A stretch of 64,000 nucleotides of DNA from Geothermobacter hydrogeniphilus. GTDB lineage: Bacteria > Desulfobacterota > Desulfuromonadia > Desulfuromonadales > Geothermobacteraceae. How positions within the stretch are numbered: the first letter of the stretch is position 1; every line of letters begins with the position of its first letter. The notes beneath the pieces are model-generated. The model was not told the DNA's origin and did not search any database. It saw only the letters and a program-made list of their open reading frames with translations. Below, piece by piece: positions 1 through 8,350 of this stretch. Location: contig NZ_NAAD01000011.1 in NCBI RefSeq assembly GCF_002093115.1, positions 1 through 64,000 of the forward strand. The letters are read 5' to 3'. The position numbers and the translations under genes were made by a program.

Positions 1-94
1 CGCTCAACCCGTCCGTCTCTTCTTCGGCCGCGCGCAGGGATCTTTCCAGGGCTTCAACCGCCATATTCAAACTGTCCAGTTGCAAGGGCACCAT
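1..94 (-). CDS. Possible nucleotidyltransferase substrate-binding (HI0074-type) protein, N-terminal fragment
   Basis: Only the first 31 codons are inside the window; the gene runs off the left edge. It starts at an ATG at 94 preceded by a good GGAGG with five bases spacing. The visible residues (MVPLQLDSLNMAVEALERSL) form an amphipathic helix of the kind that opens HI0074-family proteins, helical partners of minimal nucleotidyltransferases in toxin-antitoxin-like pairs. The family call rests on a short stretch and is tentative; that this is a translated gene start is more certain. Confidence 0.45.
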   Translation of the reverse strand, partial: MVPLQLDSLNMAVEALERSLRAAEEETDGLS

Positions 95-206
95 AGCCCT
101 CCAGACGATTCACAGGTGAGGTTTTTACGAAAGCATCACGTGAGTGGAGAAAGCAACAAGGCCACCTGTACACGCATCACGGCAGCAAATCATCCCCCTG
201 AACCAG

Positions 207-392
207 CTACCGCGTCACCAGGTACACCAGCAGCAACCCCGCCCCCATGCTCGCCAGCGCCGCCAGGCGCAGGGCGGCGTCGGGCATGGACGCCAGCTGG
301 ACGACGAAAAGCCGCATCCGTTGCGGAGAAAGGAACCAGGGAATCCCTTCCAGGATCATGACCATGCCGCAGGCGATGAGCAGCTGACTCAT
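207..392 (-). CDS. DUF2065 family small membrane protein
   Basis: A 61-residue protein beginning MSQLLIACGMVMILEGIPWF. It has two hydrophobic segments (about residues 2-18 and 40-59) joined by a short basic loop containing SPQRMRL. This length, the EGIPWFLSP motif and the two-helix layout match the DUF2065 (YjeT-like) inner-membrane family, whose function is unknown. A longer reading from 458 is possible, but the ATG at 392 has a GAGGAA ribosome site and gives the usual family length. A candidate promoter lies just upstream at 430-458. Confidence 0.8.
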   Translation of the reverse strand: MSQLLIACGMVMILEGIPWFLSPQRMRLFVVQLASMPDAALRLAALASMGAGLLLVYLVTR

Positions 393-429
393 AAGAAATT
401 CCTCATAAAATTCCAAGGGTTTCATGGCA

Positions 430-458
430 GGCATATTGCAGACCAAATCCACTGTCAA
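430..458 (-). promoter_or_regulatory. Candidate sigma-70 promoter for the DUF2065 gene
   Basis: On the minus strand TTGACA (458-453) is followed after 17 bases by TATGCC (435-430). The -35 is perfect, the -10 weak. It points to the ATG at 392 and overlaps the first arm of the palindromes at 452-498. Confidence 0.45.
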
Positions 459-498
459 TTGTGACAGGGCAGTTTAGAAACTGCCGTATACACTGTCA
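452..498. promoter_or_regulatory. Interlaced palindromes in a divergent intergenic region
   Basis: CTGTCA (452-457) faces TGACAG (462-467) across four bases. A perfect 8-bp inverted repeat GGCAGTTT-AG-AAACTGCC follows at 468-485, then another CTGTCA at 493-498. The array lies between the leftward DUF2065 gene and the rightward HD-GYP gene and covers the -35 of the former, so an operator is plausible. I do not recognise the binding protein. Confidence 0.4.
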
Positions 499-564
499 AG
501 ATTGCTTCCATGAGATTTGAATTGCGTTGTAATTTCCGATCGTTACCACAGGTACCTGGCTTAG

Positions 565-599
565 GTGACGACCGATGGCAGCACAGGGTGATCGGTCAC
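565..599 (+). other. Leader stem-loop upstream of the HD-GYP gene
   Basis: GTGA (565-568) and CCGAT (572-576) pair with ATCGG-TCAC (591-599), leaving a CGA bulge and a 14-base loop containing GCACAGGG. It is in the 5' region of a c-di-GMP gene but lacks the conserved elements of a GEMM riboswitch, so it is listed only as a structure. Confidence 0.3.
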
Positions 600-675
600 G
601 ATTCGGGCTTTTGGCCAACGACCCCGTCTTCCGGCGGGACCGGGGTTGAAATCAGTACTGGGTTTTGTTGCGGGC

Positions 676-2715
676 ATGAATTCACTGAAAATTAAAATCC
701 TCGGGTTGACGACCCTGATCATGCTGATCGCAGTGGCGCTGGCCGTGTGGCACAACTTCGACACCCAGCAGGCGATGCTGCAGCGATTCGCCGACCAGAA
801 CGGCCGGGTGCTGGGCGAGACGATCCGCAACAGTATCATCGCCAACATGGCCAGCGGCCAGAACAGCGAGGTGGCCCGTATCCTGGAGCGCATCAGTCGG
901 GAACCGGCGATTGAATCGGTCCGGATCTTCGACGAGTCGGGACGCATCCTGATCTCCGCCGATGCCGAGGAGACCGGTGACCTGATCGCCGCCTCGGATC
1001 TGCTCGCCTATCGTTCCGGCAACTATTCCTATATCGACGATACCAGCAGGACAGACCACCACACCACCCTGGTGCCGATCAACAACGCTCCCACCTGCCA
1101 CCGCTGCCACGATCCCGAAGCCAAGGTTCTCGGCATCCTCAATGTCCACCTCTCGCTCTCCGAGATGGCGATGATGCAGCGCAAGGGCCGCCAGGCAACC
1201 CTGCTGACCTCGCTGGGGATGGCGGCGATCATGATCATCACCCTCGGTGGGTTCATCCTCTTCTACGTCGACGGCCCCCTGCGCCGTTTCGCGGTCGCCA
1301 TGAATTTCCTGGAAAAGGGGGATTTCGAGCGGGCCCGCACCAAGATCCGCAGTTCCCGCGAGATGGAGCTGCTGTCGGAGAAGTTCAACCTGATGGTCGA
1401 CCGCGTCAAGCAGTTGCTCGACCAGACGGTTCATCACGAACGGGAGATGGCCATTGCCGAGGAAAAACTCTCCCACCACGATGAAATCCGCAACATGAAC
1501 ATCACCCTTGAGGAGCGCCTCAAGGAGATCGAATATCTCAACATCACCCTCGAAGAACGGATCGAGGAAATCGAGGAAGCCAACTACAAGATCGCCGACC
1601 TTGCGGGCGAACTCGAAGACCGCAACACCAACCTCGAAGAGGCTGTCAGCAGACTGCAGGCCCTGCACAAACTGGGGCTGTCGATCAACGCGACCATGGA
1701 CATCGAACGCCTCTTCGCCCTGCTGCTGCACCGCACGGTGGAAACGCTGCAGGCGCGCGTCGGCTACCTGCTGCTGCTCGACCGTGATTCCTGGACGCTG
1801 AAGATCGGCGCCGCCGAAGGGCTGCCCGAGCATATCGACAAGGGGATGCGCATCCCGATCAAACCGGGCGGGGTGTCCCACTGGGTGATCAAAAACAACC
1901 AGGCGCTGCTGATCAGCAACATCGATGAATCGCGCGAATTCAGCCGGGTCAGCCGCCTGGGATTCACCCGCGAAACGGTCATCTGCACCCCGCTGGTGAT
2001 CGGCGAAGAGGTCATCGGTACTCTGACCATGGCCAACCGCAGGGATGAAAACCCCTTCGACGGTGAAGACCTGGAACTGCTGACCACCATCGCCGCCCAG
2101 GCCAGCATCGCCATCAAGAACGCCCGGCTCTACGAAGAACAGCAGAGTACCTACCTGAGCACGGTGCAGGCGCTGGTGTCGGCGGTCGAGGCCAGTGACG
2201 CCTACACCCGCGGCCACTCCGAACGGGTCAAGCGTTACGCCCTGCGCCTGGCCGAATTCATGAACCTGCCGGCGGAAACCCTCAAACGGCTCGAACAGGC
2301 GGCCATCCTGCACGACATCGGCAAGATCGGCATCTGCGAATCACTGCTGCACAAGACCGCCAAGCTGGACAGTGAAGATATCGAAATCCTTCGCCAGCAC
2401 CCCAGTATCGGCGTCAAGATTCTCGAACCGATCAATTTCCTCAGTGATGTCCGGGCCATTATCCAGCAGCACCATGAACGGTATGACGGCAGCGGCTATC
2501 CGAAAGGAATCGCCGGCAACGACCTGATGCTTGAAGCGCGGATTCTGGCGGTTGCCGACACCTACGACGCCATGACCACCGACCGGCCCTACCGCAAGGC
2601 ACTGAGTCATGAGGTGACTATTGAGGAGATCCGCCGCAATGCCGGCGGCCAGTTCGATCCCGATGTTGCCATGGCCTTCATCCGCATGTTTGAAGAAGAA
2701 GCCTCGGCAGCCTGA
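676..2715 (+). CDS. Membrane HD-GYP c-di-GMP phosphodiesterase with heme-c sensor, HAMP and GAF domains
   Basis: The 679-residue protein would hydrolyse cyclic di-GMP under control of a periplasmic signal. An N-terminal transmembrane helix (residues 5-27) is followed by a periplasmic domain holding CHRCH (residues 141-145), a CXXCH covalent heme-c site. A second helix (about 180-200), a HAMP domain, a long charged coiled coil rich in repeated NITLEERxxEIE, a GAF domain (about 340-490) and a C-terminal HD-GYP domain follow. The catalytic motifs are intact: HDIGKIG starting at 546 and HHERYDGSGYP starting at 599. A TTG at 646 would add ten residues; neither start has a clear ribosome site, and ATG at 676 places the membrane helix normally. 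The GGDEF gene follows after eight bases, so the two are probably co-transcribed. Confidence 0.9.
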   Translation: MNSLKIKILGLTTLIMLIAVALAVWHNFDTQQAMLQRFADQNGRVLGETIRNSIIANMASGQNSEVARILERISREPAIESVRIFDESGRILISADAEETGDLIAASDLLAYRSGNYSYIDDTSRTDHHTTLVPINNAPTCHRCHDPEAKVLGILNVHLSLSEMAMMQRKGRQATLLTSLGMAAIMIITLGGFILFYVDGPLRRFAVAMNFLEKGDFERARTKIRSSREMELLSEKFNLMVDRVKQLLDQTVHHEREMAIAEEKLSHHDEIRNMNITLEERLKEIEYLNITLEERIEEIEEANYKIADLAGELEDRNTNLEEAVSRLQALHKLGLSINATMDIERLFALLLHRTVETLQARVGYLLLLDRDSWTLKIGAAEGLPEHIDKGMRIPIKPGGVSHWVIKNNQALLISNIDESREFSRVSRLGFTRETVICTPLVIGEEVIGTLTMANRRDENPFDGEDLELLTTIAAQASIAIKNARLYEEQQSTYLSTVQALVSAVEASDAYTRGHSERVKRYALRLAEFMNLPAETLKRLEQAAILHDIGKIGICESLLHKTAKLDSEDIEILRQHPSIGVKILEPINFLSDVRAIIQQHHERYDGSGYPKGIAGNDLMLEARILAVADTYDAMTTDRPYRKALSHEVTIEEIRRNAGGQFDPDVAMAFIRMFEEEASAA

Positions 2716-2723
2716 AGCGGAGG

Positions 2724-4886
2724 ATGAGTCTCCCGATGCTCACAAGGTTCAACCATCTGCCCCTCTCCCAGAAAATCCTGCTGCCCTTTTTCCTGGTCCT
2801 GGTCCTGCTCGGGCTGACCGCCACCATCGGCTCGGTTCAACTGACCAGCGATTCACTCTCCGAGTCAATCGATCAGCAACTCGACGACCAGCACAGCCTG
2901 CTGGAGATGGCGATTAAAAACGAGGAGCAAAGGCTGACAACCTTCGCCAACCTGCTGGTGGCCCTGTCTCCTGATGACCCCGAAGAAACCGGAACCATTC
3001 CCCTGGCGGCACACCTCAACGGCCTCTCCAGCCAGGAGCTGAGCGTCCGCATCTGGTCTGAACAGCAGATCGGAAGCCTTGAGCAACCGCAGCTGAAGCA
3101 GATGGTCACCCATGCCCGGCGCAGCGGCAGGACCAGGATTCGCTTCTTTCCCGCCCTGCCGGACAGTCCCGCCCTGGTCCTGGTCAAACCCCTCAAGGAC
3201 ACAGCCGGAGATCAGCGCTATATCATGATCAGGCGGACCCTGGGACAGAAGTTCTTCCGTTCCCTGATGAAACCGAGCCGGGGGGACTGCCACCTGCTTG
3301 ACCGCAACGGCAACCACCTGGTCAGCAACCGGCCGGAAGCCTCCCCGCCGCGATTGTCCGCCGACGAAATCAGTCGCCTGATCGCGGGACGCCGGGTCAA
3401 CAAAGCGACCGCCACCACCCGCACCCAGTTTTTTGCCGTCCCCCTGGGAACCTCGGACCTGGTTCTGCTGGGCGTCAGCCTGCCGACCCGCGATCTCGGC
3501 ATGCTGGTACGCAGCCTGGCCACCCGCTCGGCGATCACTGTCCTGCTGGCCCTGATCATCTTCGGCTATTTCTTCCTGCGCTTCATCCGCGGACAATTGC
3601 GGCCGCTGGAAACCCTGCTGCAGGCCACTGAAACCGTCAGCCGCGGGCAGCTTGACTATCGTCTGCCCGACCTCGGAAATGATGAAATCGGCAAACTGGC
3701 CCAATCCTTCAACAGCATGGTGAGCCAACTTGACGAACTCTACAAGGAGAAGATCGACCAGCAGCGGCAACTGACGGAACAGCGGGAGGAGCTTAAATAC
3801 CGCGAGCTGCTGGAAGCGAAGAACGCCGAAATCGAACGCGCCAATCACGAACTGCGCGCCCACCTGAAGGAGATGTCGGGGCTGTTTCAGCTCAATCGCG
3901 CCATGACCTCAACCCTCGACCTGGGCATCCTGTTCGACCGGATGATGGGGGTGCTGAAGGATCTGATCCACTGCGACCGGATGGTGCTGTTCACCTACAA
4001 TGCCGGCAGCGAAGAACTGCTGGTGCGCAAAACCCACGGTATCGACCCGGAACTGCTGCAGGGCATGACCTTCCGTCTCGACGAAGGAATCACCGGCAAA
4101 GCCGCCCTGACCCAGCAACTGCTCTCCATTCCCGATCTGAAGAACGATAAACGCAACCTCGGCTACAAGGGCAAGAGCCACAGCGGCGGCTCAATGGTCA
4201 GCGTGCCGCTGGTGGTCAAAAAGCGCCTCTCCGGGGTCCTGAACCTGCACAAGATCGAAACCAACGCCTTTTCCGAAAGTGATATCAACCTGGTCCAGGC
4301 GGTCGCCAACCAGGCCGCCATCGCCATCGAGAACAGCCAGCTCTATGAACAGGCGCGCAGTCTCTCGAATACCGATGAATTGACCGGACTGGCCAATCGA
4401 CGGCATTTCCAGATGATTCTCAAGCGCGAAGTCGCGCAGGCGCAGCGCTACCATTCTCATTTCAGCCTGATCATGGCCGACATCGATCATTTCAAGGCGT
4501 TCAACGATACGCACGGGCACTTGCGGGGGGATATTGTGTTGAAGAAGGTGGCCGATATCCTGCTGCAGAATACCCGCGGCATCGACCTCGTCGGTCGTTT
4601 CGGTGGAGAAGAGTTTATCGTCCTGCTGCCGAAAACAGATAAACTCGGTGCGGAAGCGGCGGCGGAAAAACTGCGCTCCTGCGTCATGAACGACAGCTTC
4701 CCCGGCGAAGAGGAAAGCCAGCCGAACGGAACGCTGACCCTCTCCCTCGGCATCGCTGAATACCCCAACGACAGCAAGGACATCTACGAACTGCTCGATC
4801 TGGCGGACCGGGCCCTCTACCGCGCCAAGGAAGAAGGCCGCAACCGGTTCGTCACCTGGCAGGCGGAGATGCATTCCGCGGTCTGA
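2724..4886 (+). CDS. Membrane diguanylate cyclase with periplasmic sensor, HAMP, GAF and GGDEF domains
   Basis: A 720-residue sensor that should make cyclic di-GMP from two GTP. Two transmembrane helices (about 15-35 and 270-292) bracket a roughly 230-residue periplasmic sensor region; a HAMP domain, a coiled coil, a GAF domain (about 390-540) and a GGDEF domain follow. The active site GGEEF is at 627-631, and an RxxD inhibitory site (R618, D621) lies exactly five residues before it, so product feedback inhibition is expected. The ATG at 2724 touches its GCGGAGG ribosome site, and a second ATG at 2736 gives better spacing, so the true start is uncertain by four codons. Paired with the HD-GYP gene just upstream, it makes an opposing synthesis/degradation unit. 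Confidence 0.92.
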   Translation: MSLPMLTRFNHLPLSQKILLPFFLVLVLLGLTATIGSVQLTSDSLSESIDQQLDDQHSLLEMAIKNEEQRLTTFANLLVALSPDDPEETGTIPLAAHLNGLSSQELSVRIWSEQQIGSLEQPQLKQMVTHARRSGRTRIRFFPALPDSPALVLVKPLKDTAGDQRYIMIRRTLGQKFFRSLMKPSRGDCHLLDRNGNHLVSNRPEASPPRLSADEISRLIAGRRVNKATATTRTQFFAVPLGTSDLVLLGVSLPTRDLGMLVRSLATRSAITVLLALIIFGYFFLRFIRGQLRPLETLLQATETVSRGQLDYRLPDLGNDEIGKLAQSFNSMVSQLDELYKEKIDQQRQLTEQREELKYRELLEAKNAEIERANHELRAHLKEMSGLFQLNRAMTSTLDLGILFDRMMGVLKDLIHCDRMVLFTYNAGSEELLVRKTHGIDPELLQGMTFRLDEGITGKAALTQQLLSIPDLKNDKRNLGYKGKSHSGGSMVSVPLVVKKRLSGVLNLHKIETNAFSESDINLVQAVANQAAIAIENSQLYEQARSLSNTDELTGLANRRHFQMILKREVAQAQRYHSHFSLIMADIDHFKAFNDTHGHLRGDIVLKKVADILLQNTRGIDLVGRFGGEEFIVLLPKTDKLGAEAAAEKLRSCVMNDSFPGEEESQPNGTLTLSLGIAEYPNDSKDIYELLDLADRALYRAKEEGRNRFVTWQAEMHSAV

Positions 4887-4949
4887 CAGGTTGAACAAAA
4901 ACGCCTGTCTGCCGCGTTGTCCGCCCTCCGCGTCAATGCGACGCCCTGC

Positions 4950-5129
4950 TCATCCCCGATCCTGAATCAGATTCCGCAGCGAACGATCATAGCTGCGTTC
5001 CCCCTGCGGGGTAAAGAAACAGCCGGGGAATTCCCCCCTGCTCTGATGATAGGCGACACAGGCACAGCAGTTGCCGCGTCGGCTGCAGGTGGTATAGGTG
5101 CAGGCGCAATGATCCGTTCCACAGGTCAT
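4950..5129 (-). CDS. DUF6485 family small cysteine-rich protein
   Basis: A 59-residue protein with eight cysteines in its first 37 positions (C3, C8, C10, C15, C21, C22, C24, C37), followed by FFTPQGERSYDRSLRNLI. The CxxC-like spacing and the ACFF/ERTYDRS-like tail match DUF6485, a metal-binding-looking family of unknown function. The ATG at 5129 has GGAAGGAG nine bases upstream. It begins 21 bases after the argC stop on the same strand and is probably co-transcribed with it. It was found by direct translation of the gap. Confidence 0.75.
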   Translation of the reverse strand: MTCGTDHCACTYTTCSRRGNCCACVAYHQSRGEFPGCFFTPQGERSYDRSLRNLIQDRG

Positions 5130-5150
5130 CTCAGCGGGCTCCTTCCAGCA

Positions 5151-6191
5151 TCAGGGAAAGGCGGACAGGGCTTCCAGCCCGGTCTGTTCCGGCAGGCCGG
5201 CCAGCAGGTTGAGGTTCTGGACAGCCTGCCCGGCCGCCCCCTTCACCAGGTTGTCGATAACCGCGACCACAATGATCCGCCCGGTCCGTTCGTCGGCAAC
5301 CATGCCGAGGTCACAATAATTGCTGCCGGCAACCTGGTTGATATTCGGCAGGCTGCCGACCGGGTGAACCCGGACAAAATACTCGTCGGCATAGAATTGC
5401 CGATAGATCTCGACCAGGTCAGCCGTTGACAACTGTTGCCTTGACGCGGCATAGCAGGTGGAAAGAATGCCGCGACTGACCGGCAGCAGGTGCGGGGTAA
5501 AGCTGACCGTCACCTCCCGTCCGGAAAGAATACTCAGGGTCTGTTCAATCTCGGGAGTGTGCCGATGGCCGGCGACCCCGTAGGCCTTGAAGCCCTCGTT
5601 CACTTCACAGAAGAGGCTGCCGAGCTTTGCGCCCCGCCCCGCCCCGCTGGTCCCCGACTTACTGTCAATGATCAGCGAATCGGGGTCAATCAACCCCTGC
5701 CGCAACAGCGGCGCCAGCCCGAGAGCGACACTGGTCGGATAGCAACCGGGGTTGGCGACCAGGCGGGCCGGACGCACCTGCTCACGAAACAGCTCGGGCA
5801 AACCATAAACCGCCTCGGCGAGCAGCTGCGGACTGCTGTGAGGCTGGTACCAGTGCTCGTAAACCGCGGCGTCCCTGAGCCGGTAGTCGGCCGAAAGATC
5901 AACCACCCGGCAACCCGCGACAAGCAGATCGGGGATCACCGCCATCGCCGCCTGGTGCGGCAGGGCGGTCAGGACAACCTCGGCGCGGGCGGCGATCTCC
6001 GCCGCGGCGAGATTTTCAAAAACCAGCTCGCAGCGTCCCGCCAGGGAGGGAAAAACCCGCGCCACAGGCTGCCCCGCGAACTGCCGCGAGGTCACGCACA
6101 CCAACTCGGCCTGCGGATGTCCAACCAACAGCCGGAGCAACTCCACCCCGGTGTAACCACTGGCGCCGACAACGGCAACTTTGATATTCAT
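5151..6191 (-). CDS. argC: N-acetyl-gamma-glutamyl-phosphate reductase
   Basis: Catalyses the NADPH-dependent third step of arginine synthesis, reducing N-acetylglutamyl phosphate to the semialdehyde. The 346-residue product opens with the Rossmann motif [18 protein letters not shown] and contains the active-site cysteine in [10 protein letters not shown], with [16 protein letters not shown] downstream. The ATG at 6191 has GGAGC eight bases upstream; a longer reading to 6248 adds residues with no family counterpart. The gene is isolated from other arg genes here and is followed by the DUF6485 gene. Confidence 0.97.
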   Translation of the reverse strand: MNIKVAVVGASGYTGVELLRLLVGHPQAELVCVTSRQFAGQPVARVFPSLAGRCELVFENLAAAEIAARAEVVLTALPHQAAMAVIPDLLVAGCRVVDLSADYRLRDAAVYEHWYQPHSSPQLLAEAVYGLPELFREQVRPARLVANPGCYPTSVALGLAPLLRQGLIDPDSLIIDSKSGTSGAGRGAKLGSLFCEVNEGFKAYGVAGHRHTPEIEQTLSILSGREVTVSFTPHLLPVSRGILSTCYAASRQQLSTADLVEIYRQFYADEYFVRVHPVGSLPNINQVAGSNYCDLGMVADERTGRIIVVAVIDNLVKGAAGQAVQNLNLLAGLPEQTGLEALSAFP

Positions 6192-6254
6192 ACGCTTAAG
6201 CTCCAACCCGAATCCACGGGTTCCCTGAATCAGACCAATCTGCACCACAGTTTC

Positions 6255-6362
6255 AAGACGCTGGATTTTTTATCAAATCCAGACGCAGCCTCAATGAGCG
6301 CGGCAGCTGCGTCGCACAAGCGAAGCGGGCCTGCAACGCAGAGTTGATGAAAAAGCCGGCCA
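6255..6362. repeat. Fold-back repeat family A, copy 1
   Basis: The left arm GACGCTGGATTTTTTATCA pairs with the right arm TGATGAAAAAGCCGGCC. The middle is shorter than in other copies (the tip is GCGGCAGCTGC). It lies 60 bases upstream of argC. Confidence 0.75.
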
Positions 6363-6410
6363 GCATAAGTTTCAACAACGTTGATCGGGTCCATATCCGC
6401 ACCGCCGTTC

Positions 6411-6698
6411 CAAGGCGTCGGATTTTTTATCAAATCAAGACGCAGCCCAATGAGCGCGGAGGCATAACCCTGAATCAGAGAGTCCCTTGTCGGCAGACAG
6501 CACAAGTCATTGATCTGCCTGAGCTTCCCAAAAATCACCAGCGAACCTATGGGTGCACCTCAGATTTTTGAAAAGATCATTCAGACCAAGCACTTGCACT
6601 CTCCATCCAACAGGAACTCACTGAATCAGGGTAGCGGCAGCTACGTCGCACAAGCGAAGCGGGCCTGCAACGCAGAGTTGATGAAAAAGCCGGCGCCC
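6411..6698. repeat. Fold-back repeat family A, copy 2, split by a family B element
   Basis: The left half (6411-6466) and right half (6632-6698) together make one ordinary A copy; a complete B element interrupts it at the tip. With copy 1 and the B element, this fills the 6192-6778 gap, in which I see no gene. Confidence 0.8.
6467..6631. repeat. Fold-back repeat family B (MITE-like), copy 1, inserted in an A repeat
   Basis: About 165 bp with inverted ends ACCCTGAATCAG and CTGAATCAGGG. The two halves are imperfectly complementary over the whole length, so the element folds into one long hairpin. It is flanked on both sides by TA (6465-6466 and 6632-6633). Uninterrupted A copies read GGCGTAGCGG at this point, so one TA of the two is explained as a target duplication. 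Confidence 0.8.
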
Positions 6699-6709
6699 TA
6701 ACAAAACAA

Positions 6710-6731
6710 GGGGAGCCGTATCGGGCTCCCC
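6710..6731 (-). terminator. Rho-independent terminator of rplM-rpsI
   Basis: GGGGAGCC and GGGCTCCCC form a stem with a short loop. On the minus strand it is followed by TTGTTTTGTTAG, directly downstream of rpsI. Confidence 0.8.
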
Positions 6732-6778
6732 TCGCAAGGTTGAAACAATTGCTGCGGGCGAAAAAAGGCCCGTTGCGG

Positions 6779-7171
6779 TTAACGCTTGGAGAACTGGAAG
6801 CTCCGACGCGCGCCGCGGCGACCGTATTTCTTACGTTCCTTGACACGGCTGTCACGGGTAATGAACCCGGCCTTTTTCAACACGCCGCGCAGTTCGGGAT
6901 TGGCCTCGACCAGCGCTTTGGTGATGCCGTGCTTGATGGCACCGGCCTGGCCGGAAGCACCACCGCCACAGACATTGACCCAGACATCCCACTTACCGAG
7001 GTTGTCGGTCAATTCCAGCGGCTGGCGAACAACCATCTTGGAGGTTTCACGACCGAAATACTGGTCGATACTGTTCTGGTTCACGGTAATCTCACCGTTC
7101 CCCGGCTTGATCCAGACACGGGCAACCGAAGTCTTCCTCTTGCCAGTGGCGTAAAATCTCTGTTCAGCCAT
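6779..7171 (-). CDS. rpsI: 30S ribosomal protein S9
   Basis: A 130-residue S9 with the hallmark [19 protein letters not shown] start, [14 protein letters not shown] in the middle and the basic C-terminal tail ending in FSKR, which reaches toward the P-site tRNA. Two adjacent ATGs (7174, 7171) are available after GGAG; 7171 gives the usual length. It follows rplM by 17 bases in the conserved L13-S9 operon and is ended by the hairpin at 6710-6731. Confidence 0.98.
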   Translation of the reverse strand: MAEQRFYATGKRKTSVARVWIKPGNGEITVNQNSIDQYFGRETSKMVVRQPLELTDNLGKWDVWVNVCGGGASGQAGAIKHGITKALVEANPELRGVLKKAGFITRDSRVKERKKYGRRGARRSFQFSKR

Positions 7172-7188
7172 CATCTATCTCCTGAATC

Positions 7189-7623
7189 TCAGCCCTGAAT
7201 GTCCAGGTTCTTGGGCTGCTGAGCTGCGTGGGGATGTTCGGCACCGGCATAGACCTTGAGCTTGCGGAACATCTGGCGACCGAGTTTATTCTTCGGCAGC
7301 ATCCCTTTGACAGCAGCCTTGATCAACTCTTCGGGTTTCTTCTCCAGCAGTTTTTCCGCGGTGATCTCCTTGAGACCGCCGGGAAAACCGGAGTGCCGAT
7401 AATACGTCTTGGCAGCGAGCTTGTTGCCGGTCAGCTTCACCTTGTCGGCATTCAGGACGACGACGAAATCGCCGGTGTCGACATGCGGGGTGTAGATCGG
7501 CTTGTGCTTGCCGCGAAGCACATGGGCAATCTGCGCCGCGGCCCGGCCAAGGACTTTGCCTTCCAGGTCAACGACGAACCAGTTTTTCTGCACGGTGGCA
7601 GGTTTAGCAGCTTTGGTACTCAT
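7189..7623 (-). CDS. rplM: 50S ribosomal protein L13
   Basis: The 144-residue product has the L13 landmarks [25 protein letters not shown], the [15 protein letters not shown] segment and [20 protein letters not shown]13 is an early-assembling large-subunit protein. It is first in the rplM-rpsI operon, and a strong promoter (7677-7705) lies 54 bases upstream. Confidence 0.98.
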   Translation of the reverse strand: MSTKAAKPATVQKNWFVVDLEGKVLGRAAAQIAHVLRGKHKPIYTPHVDTGDFVVVLNADKVKLTGNKLAAKTYYRHSGFPGGLKEITAEKLLEKKPEELIKAAVKGMLPKNKLGRQMFRKLKVYAGAEHPHAAQQPKNLDIQG

Positions 7624-7676
7624 GCGATCCTCTCTATTCTTAAACTGTGATTTATACGGGGCTCACAGAACAACGA

Positions 7677-7705
7677 ACACTAGTTTAAAAAACCTGTCAT
7701 GTCAA
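7677..7705 (-). promoter_or_regulatory. Sigma-70 promoter of rplM-rpsI
   Basis: TTGACA (7705-7700), a 17-base spacer rich in T, and TAGTGT (7682-7677) on the minus strand, about 55 bases before rplM. Confidence 0.65.
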
Positions 7706-7811
7706 GCCAAAATCCACCGGCAATTTCAGGATTCGGGTGTCGTGACGGATGAACCTGCTTCGTTGCCTTCACCGATCCAGGCCCGGCGACTCGATGGATT
7801 GCACTCGAGAA

Positions 7812-8255
7812 TCAGAGGAGTTTCGGCTTGATCGAGAGTACCGGGCAGGAGGCATGACGCACCACCCGTTCGGCGGTGCTGCCGATCAGCAGGTGGGACA
7901 ATCCGGTGCGACCATGGGTGCCGATGACAATCAGGTCGACCTTCTCTTCTTCCGCGAATCGGCAGATCTCGGTAAACGGCACCCCGTGTCCGACCCGATA
8001 CAAAACCTTCGGAGCATTGACCGCCGGGAGATGAGAAACCGCCTCGCGCTGCAGGTGCTGCAGCACATCCCGTTCCGGCGGCGATTGGTCCATCCCGATG
8101 GACAGTCCCAACTCACTGTAGTCGGCGACCGGCAGGACATGCAGCAGCACCAGCACCGGTTCCAGCATATCCTGCAGACTCAGAGCGAAGTGAAGGGTCT
8201 GCCAGCTGTAACTGGAAAAATCGATCGGGACCAGAATGCGCAATGCTCGTTTCAA
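7812..8255 (-). CDS. Universal stress protein, UspA family, ATP-binding type
   Basis: A 147-residue single-domain Usp. It starts with the beta strand ALRILVPIDFS and ends with the nucleotide-binding signature GTHGRTGLSHLLIGSTAERVV (G-2x-G-9x-G-S), followed by SCPVLSI, so it is of the ATP-binding class. Its exact stress role cannot be read from sequence. It starts with TTG at 8255, supported by GGAGG at six bases spacing; no in-frame ATG fits. It stands alone with its own promoter (8295-8322). Confidence 0.93.
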   Translation of the reverse strand: MKRALRILVPIDFSSYSWQTLHFALSLQDMLEPVLVLLHVLPVADYSELGLSIGMDQSPPERDVLQHLQREAVSHLPAVNAPKVLYRVGHGVPFTEICRFAEEEKVDLIVIGTHGRTGLSHLLIGSTAERVVRHASCPVLSIKPKLL

Positions 8256-8294
8256 CGGGAACCTCCGGCAACAGGACAGAACAGCACCTGATTG

Positions 8295-8322
8295 ACTATA
8301 GCCGCCCCCCGCCGGTTTGCAA
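8295..8322 (-). promoter_or_regulatory. Promoter of the universal stress gene
   Basis: TTGCAA (8322-8317), a 16-base spacer and TATAGT (8300-8295) on the minus strand, 40 bases before the TTG start. Confidence 0.55.
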
Positions 8323-8350
8323 GAGCAAGCTTTCCCGCCCGGTCACCGCA

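Noticed and set aside
540-645. GEMM-type c-di-GMP riboswitch upstream of the HD-GYP gene
   Set aside because: GCACAGGG is present, but the conserved GGCAAACC and GGGACGCAAAGCC-like parts and the tetraloop receptor are missing.
682-2313. A 543-codon open frame on the minus strand
   Set aside because: It mirrors the HD-GYP gene; no recognisable domain and no ribosome site.
6467-6631. CRISPR array from repeated 160-bp units
   Set aside because: Copies are dispersed, not tandem, and there are no short repeats with regular spacers or cas genes.
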